Positions 6,770 to 12,147 of a stretch of 12,147 nt of DNA are shown here, one piece after another. The notes below the pieces were generated by a model, which worked only from the letters and a program-made list of their open reading frames with translations, was not told where the DNA came from and did no database searches. Source of the DNA: Spirochaetaceae bacterium (GTDB lineage: Bacteria > Spirochaetota > Spirochaetia > WRBN01); assembly GCA_020024055.1 (NCBI GenBank), contig JAHHUI010000038.1, forward strand, positions 1 through 12,147, in the 5' to 3' direction. The translations under genes and the position numbers were made by a program. Position 1 is the first letter of the stretch; every line of letters begins with the position of its first letter.

Positions 6770-7999
6770 ATGACGTTATCATCTTTTACATCTTTGGGAA
6801 TCATTGCCTGTCCGGGCAGCCGCGGTTTTGCGGAAAAACTGATTCAACAGATAGGGCTGATTGAGCACAAGCTTTTTGACGAGAACTGTGCTGCCCTGTC
6901 CAAGGCCTATGGCCTGAGCGTGGAAGAGGTGATTAAAAAGAAAAATCTGCTCTCTGATCTGCTTTCCAACAGAAACATATGTACACATGAACCCTCTGAA
7001 TATCATAATCCAAGATTTTTAGTGGATGTACGCTATACGCGTTTTGCCAACGGCGAAGTGAAAGCAGAAGTGCTGGACAGCGTGCGTTCCAAAGATGTGT
7101 ATATTGTGCAGGATGTGTATACCAGCATCACCCCCGAGTATTACGGCACCCAGGCTGATGCGTACAGCGTGAACGACCATCTGATGACATTGCTGACCAC
7201 GATTGACGCGGTGCGCAGCAGCTCGCCCGGGCGCATCACATGCATTCTGCCGGCCTATCCCTATGCCCGCCAGCACAAGCGTAAAAGCCGCGAGGGCCTG
7301 ACAGCGGCATTGGTGGGCTCTATCATGGAATCGATGTCTGTCGATCGGATCTTGACCCTGGATATACATTCTCGCGATATTGATAATACATTTAAACATC
7401 TTCAGCTGATCAGTCTGCATGCCAGCTATGAGATTCTGCGCTGCACGGTGAAGATTGTAGACGTGAAAAGTACAGATATGGTGGTGGTGTCGCCCGATAC
7501 TGGTGCTGTTGATCGCAACAAGTATTATGCAAACAGCCTGGGCTGCCCCTTGGCCATGCTGTATAAAGAGAGAGATTACAGCAAGGTGAGCCAGGATGCA
7601 AAGCAGTCTAATATCAGCTCTTTGCGTCTGCTGGGCAATGTGGAAGGCAAGACAGTATTCCTGGCGGATGATATGCTGGGCACGGGGGGAACATTAATCA
7701 AAGCCCTGAAAGAACTGAAGGCTGCCGGGGCACAAAAGGTGATTGTAGGCATCAGCCTGCCGCTGTTCACCGGGAAATCGATTGAACTTTTGGAAGAAGC
7801 CTATCACGAGGGCTGCTTTGATAAGCTGATAGGCACCAATGCTGTGGGGCATAATGACGACTTGTATCAGCGGCCCTGGTATATCAGCGCTGATGTCTCA
7901 GCATTATTTGCCGAGGCGGTGTCTATTCTCTACCACGACGGCAGCCTGAGCCCCTTGCTGGACAATAAGCAGCAGATTCAAACCTTGTTGAAAGCATAA
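6770..7999 (+). CDS. prs: Ribose-phosphate pyrophosphokinase (PRPP synthase), long spirochaete-type form
   Basis: This cytoplasmic enzyme makes PRPP from ribose 5-phosphate and ATP for nucleotide, His and Trp synthesis. I chose the ATG at 6770 (409 aa) over 6758 because GGGGTG lies upstream at useful spacing and the product then opens, like long treponemal forms as I recall them, about eight residues before LGIIACPG. Numbered from 6758: TRFANGEVKAE (94-104), VYIVQDV (114-120), PYARQHKRKSREGLTA (168-183), LTLDIHS (199-205), SPDTGAVDRN (245-254), the flexible-loop YKERDY (269-274) with catalytic Lys270 and Arg272, and the PRPP loop ADDMLGTGG (303-311). Usual enzymes have about 315 residues; much of the extra length is an insertion at about 34-88, with more after 340. 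The stop codon abuts the next ATG. Confidence 0.93.
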   Translation: MTLSSFTSLGIIACPGSRGFAEKLIQQIGLIEHKLFDENCAALSKAYGLSVEEVIKKKNLLSDLLSNRNICTHEPSEYHNPRFLVDVRYTRFANGEVKAEVLDSVRSKDVYIVQDVYTSITPEYYGTQADAYSVNDHLMTLLTTIDAVRSSSPGRITCILPAYPYARQHKRKSREGLTAALVGSIMESMSVDRILTLDIHSRDIDNTFKHLQLISLHASYEILRCTVKIVDVKSTDMVVVSPDTGAVDRNKYYANSLGCPLAMLYKERDYSKVSQDAKQSNISSLRLLGNVEGKTVFLADDMLGTGGTLIKALKELKAAGAQKVIVGISLPLFTGKSIELLEEAYHEGCFDKLIGTNAVGHNDDLYQRPWYISADVSALFAEAVSILYHDGSLSPLLDNKQQIQTLLKA

Positions 8000-9193
8000 A
8001 TGAAAATCCACAAAAGCTTGATTTTGTCTATTGATATTGGCACCAGCAGCCTGAAGGCAGGGGTTTTCCAGAACCAGGGCATCATGCATGCTTTCAGGCG
8101 CTATTATTATGACAAACATCAGCTTGACTGGGCTAATCTTGAATTCTTAAGTGATTTTGAGCCTTATTTCCCGCAAATAGGCATGATTTCCATCAGCGCC
8201 CAGTCGCCCAGCATTGTGCCCCTGCTTCAAAACGGAAAAACAGGCCAGCCATTATTTTATTTCCAGGAAAACACCAATCTGACAAAGGAGCGCTGTCCTT
8301 CGGTTTTTCTGCCCAAAGCAGCCTATCACAAAAAAAATTTTCCCGATGAATATGCAAACACTCTTGCTTATTTATCCTTAGGGGACTATCTGGTTTATCT
8401 TTTGACAGAGCAAAGGTGGACCTCTGTGCCGCAAGAGGCCTATCAGAGGGCGGTGTGGACAGTGGATCAGATGGCCGCATACGACCTGGACGAAAGCAAA
8501 TTTCCGCCTTTTCTTTTCTCTTTCGAGACAGCCGGATACACCAGAGAAAATCTAGCATGCCCACCGGGCATCCGCGTTTTGGGCAGTACATATGATTTTC
8601 TTTCTGCCTTGCAGGGGTTGGATGCTTTGCATCCGGACATTGCAGGAGATCGCAGCGGCAGCAGTTTTGGATTGAATTTTTTCTTTACAGAGGAAGATAT
8701 GCCACGCATTACTGCGCAAAAGCCGCTGGGCGAATTGCAGTGGAATATTTATCCTCATGCCCGGGCGCACACATTCAATGCCGGGGTGGTATTTCCAGAT
8801 TTTGATGATTTGCTTGCGGTGCTGAAAAAAGAACTGCACGCAGAGGATTCAGAGAAACTGCTGAAGAAGATTCTGCCCTCTATTTCCCCTGATCTGCTGC
8901 ATCAAAATCCAGAGAATATCAGCCAGTCCTTTCTGGATCTATGGCGCCGGGCGAAGGGAAAAAATGCCCTGGAAAAAGCTCAAAATGTCTTTTGTGACTA
9001 TGCGCGTATTATTCGCTTTATTCTGCATCATTGGCCTCTGGGCAAAATCAAAGAAATACGATGCAGCGGGGGGCCAAATGAAAATGAGGCCCTGATACAA
9101 TTTAAAGAAAAAGCCACAGGCCTTCCCCATAAATTGCTTCATGTGGCCTATGCAGAATTGCTGGGCAATGTGTATAGAGCGCGGGATTATTGA
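8000..9193 (+). CDS. Divergent FGGY-type carbohydrate kinase
   Basis: This would use ATP to phosphorylate a sugar or polyol; the substrate cannot be read. The actin-like fold is indicated by IDIGTSSLKAGVF (11-23, phosphate-1 with Asp12), ISAQSPSIVPL (65-75), LSLGDYLVYLL (125-135), GSTYDFLSALQG (195-206) with Asp199 in the place of the FGGY catalytic base, GDRSGSSFGLNFF (216-228) and the late adenosine motif SGGPNENEALIQF (356-368) followed by AELLGNVY. Two things are odd. It has 397 residues against roughly 480-520 in typical members. Where most members have a Trp-x-Asp-x-Arg-type substrate motif, it reads PLFYFQENTN (84-93). It may have a changed substrate or lost activity. The ATG directly follows the prs TAA, implying translational coupling; no separate ribosome site is obvious. 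Confidence 0.75.
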   Translation: MKIHKSLILSIDIGTSSLKAGVFQNQGIMHAFRRYYYDKHQLDWANLEFLSDFEPYFPQIGMISISAQSPSIVPLLQNGKTGQPLFYFQENTNLTKERCPSVFLPKAAYHKKNFPDEYANTLAYLSLGDYLVYLLTEQRWTSVPQEAYQRAVWTVDQMAAYDLDESKFPPFLFSFETAGYTRENLACPPGIRVLGSTYDFLSALQGLDALHPDIAGDRSGSSFGLNFFFTEEDMPRITAQKPLGELQWNIYPHARAHTFNAGVVFPDFDDLLAVLKKELHAEDSEKLLKKILPSISPDLLHQNPENISQSFLDLWRRAKGKNALEKAQNVFCDYARIIRFILHHWPLGKIKEIRCSGGPNENEALIQFKEKATGLPHKLLHVAYAELLGNVYRARDY

Positions 9194-9208
9194 CAAAACT
9201 GCCAATAG

Positions 9209-9237
9209 TTGAATTTTTTGAAAAAAACCCTTATAAT
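9209..9237 (+). promoter_or_regulatory. Near-consensus promoter immediately before the SpsF-like gene
   Basis: TTGAAT (9209-9214), a 17-bp spacer and a perfect TATAAT (9232-9237). The predicted start, about 9244-9245, is only three or four bases before the ATG at 9248. The AAGG ribosome site at 9238-9241 would lie outside that transcript, so messages from this promoter would be almost leaderless, whereas read-through messages would carry the site. It separates the kinase gene from the glycan module. Confidence 0.6.
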
Positions 9238-9247
9238 AAGGCTCATT

Positions 9248-9922
9248 ATGGCTGTTTGCCACAGTGCTTTATTTGTTCAAGCCAGACTCGACTCTTCCCG
9301 CCTGCCGCGCAAGGCTGTTCTGCCCCTGGGCGGAATGACAGTTTTAGACGTGGTGCTGCGCAATCTTTACGGCTGTGCAGATGTGCATACCTTGCTGTGT
9401 CCAGATGATTGCCAGGAGGCATTTCTGCCCAGTGCGCGCCGATGGGGATATGAAGTGCTGACCGGGCCGAAAGACGATGTGCTTGAGCGTTTTGCCCTGG
9501 CGGCAAAAAAAATCCAGCCTGAGTGGATCATCCGCGCGACAGCAGACAATACCATTGTCTCGCATATCCTGGCCTCACAATTATTACAGCAATGCGAAAA
9601 AGAAAAGGCTGACTATGCCTGTTTTCAGGAAACACCCTATGGCGCGGGGGTGGAAATTATCAGTGCCAAGGCTTTGCAGGCTGCCGCAGAAGAAGCCACA
9701 TTGGAAAGCGATAGAGAACATGTCTGCCCGTATATCATTCGCCATGAGAAACGTTTTCATATTTACAAGCCCCTGGCCCCCGTGCAATGGCAAGCCCCAC
9801 ATCTTCGCGCAACATTAGATACAGCTGAAGATTATGAATATTTACAGAAATTTCATCAGCAAGTACAACCGCAAGACTTTAATATTTTAGAGGAATTTAT
9901 TGCATGGGCAAAAATAGTTTAG
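9248..9922 (+). CDS. SpsF-like cytidylyltransferase (sugar-acid CMP transferase family)
   Basis: Predicted to activate a sugar, probably a nonulosonic acid, with CTP to give a CMP-sugar. The ATG at 9248 gives 224 aa and begins at the usual place, a few residues before the nucleotide motif; an upstream TTG at 9209 is in frame but sits inside the promoter. Motifs: QARLDSSRLPRKAVLPLGG (11-29), the CTP-binding N-terminal loop; VLTGPKDDVLERF (70-82); RATADNTIV (96-104), where relatives usually have RVTGDCPLI, so the second acidic residue is Asp100; GAGVEIIS (132-139); REHVCPYI (156-163); RATLDTAEDYEYL (187-199). AAGG lies six bases before the start. The 3' end overlaps the next gene by 19 bp. SpsF and an SpsG/PseG protein side by side are characteristic of legionaminic/pseudaminic-type pathways. 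The actual sugar is inferred only. Confidence 0.85.
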   Translation: MAVCHSALFVQARLDSSRLPRKAVLPLGGMTVLDVVLRNLYGCADVHTLLCPDDCQEAFLPSARRWGYEVLTGPKDDVLERFALAAKKIQPEWIIRATADNTIVSHILASQLLQQCEKEKADYACFQETPYGAGVEIISAKALQAAAEEATLESDREHVCPYIIRHEKRFHIYKPLAPVQWQAPHLRATLDTAEDYEYLQKFHQQVQPQDFNILEEFIAWAKIV

Positions 9923-11706
9923 GGTTTGAGAGTGTTTTATCAGATTTTTCATATGCATCTGTGCGCAAAGATGAAGGGAAAAAAATCCTTTGCGTGGTGA
10001 CATATAACAAAGACATTGGCAGCGGGCATCTCAAACGCATGCTGCGTCTGCTGGACTCTCTGGGAAGCCAGGCCTATCTTTATGTGCCCTCGCCTGATGC
10101 AATGAGGCTGATTACTCTGCTGGGTGCCAGCGTGAGCGAAGACCAGATGTGCAGCCGTCCGGATCAGGACGGCCCTTGGGACTTAATTGTCCTGGACAAT
10201 TATCAGACAAGCATAGAAGAAGCTGAGAAATGGCTGAATTTAGGGCGGGTGGCGGCCCTGGATGAGGGCGGGCCTGCACGCGGCATTCTGCCTTATCTGA
10301 TTGACACATTGCCCACTTTGCCCTCGGCGGGCATTCCCAATGAATATGAAACAGGCTATCTGGATCTGCCGGCTTTTTCGGGCGAAAGGATATATCCTCC
10401 CCGGCGCATTTTGGTGACATTCGGCGGCATAGACCAGGCGCAACTGACAGAACACATTGGCCTGATGCTGGACAGCCACAATATTCCGCCCCAGCAATGG
10501 TGCGTGACAAAGGGGCCGTTTTTCTCGCGCACATTTGCCTGGCCTGGCATTAAGATTTTAGATAACCCGAATATTCGCGAGATTCTGCCTGAATTTGACC
10601 TGGTCATCACGCATTTTGGGCTCACGGCCTTTGAAGCAGTGGCCTCGGGGGCCAATGTGGTGCTGCTGAATCCTTCGCAATATCATGAAAAACTTTCTCA
10701 GATTGCCGGGTTTCCTTCTTTGGGTGTGAATGATATTCACAAGAATCTTCAGGAAGATTTCCTGGCCTATATCACGGGCAAGAAAGCCACGCATCATTGG
10801 AATCATCGCGTGACATTGAACCCCCGCAAAGACCTGGGAGAAAGACTGCTGACCCTGACAGGAGAAAAGGGCGGATGCCCTGCCTGTCCGGATAATCCCA
10901 AGCGTTTTGGGAAAATTGTCTTCCGCAACAAAGAGAAAAGCTATGCACAATGTCCTATATGCGGCTTGATATATCAGGAAGCCTTTACAAAAATTGATGT
11001 CGCTTATGATAAAGATTATTTCTTTAAAGACTATGAAGAACAATATGGGCGCACATATTTAGACGACTTTGATCATATTTGCCAGCTGAGCAAGCTGCGT
11101 ATTGATCGCATTGCGCATAAATTAAAAACAGGCTCACGCAATCTTTTGGAAATCGGCTGTGCATACGGGGCTTTTCTAAAGGTGGCGCATGAGCAGGGTT
11201 TTCAGGTTTTGGGTGTGGAAATTAACACTGATGCGGCGCATTATGTACAGTCTGAACTGCAGCTCAGTGTGATTCAAACATCATTCCCTGATGAATTTCA
11301 AGACGAAGGCAAGCAATATGACGTGGTGGCATTATGGTATGTTTTAGAGCATTTTAAAAACCTGGATGCAGCGATGAAGAAAATCAGCTCTCTGACGAAA
11401 CCAGGGGGGATTTTTGCTTTTTCCACGCCGCTGGGCGACGGAATGACAGGCACCTATTCACCAAAGAAATTCTTTAAAGAGAGCCCTGCAGATCATTATT
11501 CTATTTTCACAAAAAAAAATATCCACAAAATTCTCGCTCGCTATGGATTTAAGGCCATTCACATAGAGATCACGGGCGTGCATCCCGAAAGAAAAAATAT
11601 CAAGATTCTGCCGGGGAAAAAATTCTACAATTTTTACAAGTGGTGGTATAAAAAAAGAAAACTCGGTGATACCTTTGAAGTTTATGCCGTGAAAAAGGAA
11701 AAATAA
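9904..11706 (+). CDS. Fusion: SpsG/PseG-like nucleotide-sugar hydrolase or glycosyltransferase domain + zinc ribbon + SAM methyltransferase
   Basis: A 600-residue, three-part cytoplasmic protein. Residues about 27-320 are SpsG/PseG-like (GT-B fold): the N-terminal loop DIGSGHLKRML (37-47) with His42 at the place of the putative catalytic His of PseG, VTFGGID (171-177) opening the second lobe, and THFGLTAFEAVASGANVVLL (236-255) resembling the UDP-binding region. PseG removes UDP from a diamino-sugar. A zinc ribbon follows (Cys325, Cys328, Cys350, Cys353). Residues about 395-600 are a class I methyltransferase of the Methyltransf_23 type: LLEIGCAYGAFL (414-425), acidic Glu439, VLEHF (480-484), PGGIFAFSTP (500-509) and HYSIFTKKNIHKILARYGF (531-549). 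The start ATG has GAGG ten bases upstream and overlaps the SpsF-like gene; a GTG at 9961 is a weaker alternative. The domain order suggests that the hydrolase product or a later intermediate is methylated. Confidence 0.82.
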   Translation: MGKNSLGFESVLSDFSYASVRKDEGKKILCVVTYNKDIGSGHLKRMLRLLDSLGSQAYLYVPSPDAMRLITLLGASVSEDQMCSRPDQDGPWDLIVLDNYQTSIEEAEKWLNLGRVAALDEGGPARGILPYLIDTLPTLPSAGIPNEYETGYLDLPAFSGERIYPPRRILVTFGGIDQAQLTEHIGLMLDSHNIPPQQWCVTKGPFFSRTFAWPGIKILDNPNIREILPEFDLVITHFGLTAFEAVASGANVVLLNPSQYHEKLSQIAGFPSLGVNDIHKNLQEDFLAYITGKKATHHWNHRVTLNPRKDLGERLLTLTGEKGGCPACPDNPKRFGKIVFRNKEKSYAQCPICGLIYQEAFTKIDVAYDKDYFFKDYEEQYGRTYLDDFDHICQLSKLRIDRIAHKLKTGSRNLLEIGCAYGAFLKVAHEQGFQVLGVEINTDAAHYVQSELQLSVIQTSFPDEFQDEGKQYDVVALWYVLEHFKNLDAAMKKISSLTKPGGIFAFSTPLGDGMTGTYSPKKFFKESPADHYSIFTKKNIHKILARYGFKAIHIEITGVHPERKNIKILPGKKFYNFYKWWYKKRKLGDTFEVYAVKKEK

Positions 11707-11714
11707 GATTGGCC

Positions 11715-12147
11715 ATGGCAAAGAGCATCATGATATTGGGCGCGGGGGTGATGCAGATTCCCGCGATATTGGCTGCGAAAGAACTCTCGCTGTACACATT
11801 GGTGGCTGATGGTTCTGTCTGTGCCCCGGCCAGAGATATGGCTGATGAATTTGTGCACATAGATCTTAAAGATCGTGACGGTCTGCTTCAATGTGCACAG
11901 GAATTTAAACGATCACATGATTTGATTGGTGTCTTCACGGCAGGAACAGACTTTTCAGCGAATGTGGCCTATATTGCCCGGCATTGCCATTTGCCGGGGC
12001 ACAGCTGTCAGGCGGCCCTGAATGCCAGCAATAAAGCCTTGATGCGTGCATGCCTGGCGCAGCATCATGTTCCAAGCCCAAGATTCCTGGATATTCATTC
12101 GTCCTCTGAATTACAGGCACAGATGAAAACAATACACAGCTGGGCCC
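11715..12147 (+). CDS. ATP-grasp-type ligase or carboxylase, N-terminal part only
   Basis: The frame is open to the window end (144 codons). It starts eight bp after the fusion gene's stop codon at an ATG; no strong ribosome site is visible, which fits translational coupling. The visible part is a Rossmann-like pre-ATP-grasp domain: IMILGAGVMQIPAILAA (5-21), an acidic residue after the second strand (Asp32), a second strand-turn ADEFVHIDLKD (43-53), VFTAGTDFSA (73-82), and the boundary ASNKALMRACLAQHHVPSPRF (104-124), where ATP-grasp proteins switch to the nucleotide-binding domain. Proteins of this shape in glycan clusters attach amino acids or other acyl groups, or carboxylate; the catalytic half lies outside the window. 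The activity is therefore not determinable here. Confidence 0.75.
   Translation, partial: MAKSIMILGAGVMQIPAILAAKELSLYTLVADGSVCAPARDMADEFVHIDLKDRDGLLQCAQEFKRSHDLIGVFTAGTDFSANVAYIARHCHLPGHSCQAALNASNKALMRACLAQHHVPSPRFLDIHSSSELQAQMKTIHSWA

Noticed and set aside
7019..7420. A 133-codon minus-strand open frame opposite prs.
   Set aside because: Entirely antisense to conserved PRPP synthase motifs and rich in His/Gln in the manner of shadow frames.
9190..9195. A perfect TTGACA overlapping the kinase stop codon, as a -35 element.
   Set aside because: At 16-18 bp downstream there are only T-rich bases with no usable -10; the TTGAAT/TATAAT pair starting at 9209 is far better.
9209..9247. N-terminal extension of the SpsF-like protein from an in-frame TTG.
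   Set aside because: The extension coincides with the promoter, has no family similarity, and ATG 9248 matches the usual N-terminus of the family.
10558..11043. A 161-codon minus-strand open frame opposite the fusion gene.
   Set aside because: It is antisense to a well-supported protein with clear domains, has no ribosome site or recognisable motif, and its composition is that of a mirrored reading frame.

Overview
The window looks like chromosomal DNA of a spirochaete, most likely a Treponema-like one. The reasons are an mgl-type sugar importer fed by lipoproteins, the unusually long PRPP synthase with the N-terminal motif LGIIACPG that I associate with treponemes, and a tiny four-cysteine zinc-ribbon protein. 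No rRNA or marker gene is present, so the genus is an inference. Nothing marks the region as mobile: I see no transposase, integrase, CRISPR array or tRNA.

Left part, minus strand (about 6290 down to 169): a sugar ABC-transporter operon, read right to left. It holds three tandem MglB-like lipoproteins (SBP1 5115-6239, SBP2 3978-5024, SBP3 2792-3841), the double-ATPase MglA (1206-2708, GTG start) and the permease MglC (169-1191). The three binding proteins keep the MglB fold and calcium loop but differ at residues that contact glucose/galactose in E. coli MglB, so one ATPase/permease pair may serve three ligand specificities. Stem-loops lie at the SBP1 stop codon and between SBP3 and mglA. They may help keep binding-protein mRNA more abundant than transporter mRNA. 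Beyond mglC there is a promoter-like sequence and the possible start of another leftward gene running off the window.

Middle, 6240-6505: a 266-bp divergent intergenic region. It carries a leftward promoter candidate, a perfect 9-bp inverted repeat, a strong rightward promoter (TTGACA-17-TAAAAT) and a palindromic hairpin in the 5' leader of the rightward unit.

Right part, plus strand: a 59-residue zinc-ribbon protein (6506-6685), PRPP synthase (6770-7999) and a divergent FGGY-type carbohydrate kinase (8000-9193), whose ATG directly follows the prs stop codon. A near-consensus promoter (9209-9237) then precedes a glycan module: an SpsF-like cytidylyltransferase (9248-9922), an SpsG/PseG-like domain fused through a zinc ribbon to a SAM methyltransferase (9904-11706), and the start of an ATP-grasp-type protein (11715 to the window end). 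SpsF and SpsG-type proteins pair in nonulosonic-acid (legionaminic/pseudaminic-like) pathways. This module is therefore the best candidate for an undescribed system: synthesis of a CMP-activated, methylated and possibly amidated or aminoacylated sugar acid for a surface or flagellar glycan. The defining SpsE/NeuB synthase is not in the window.
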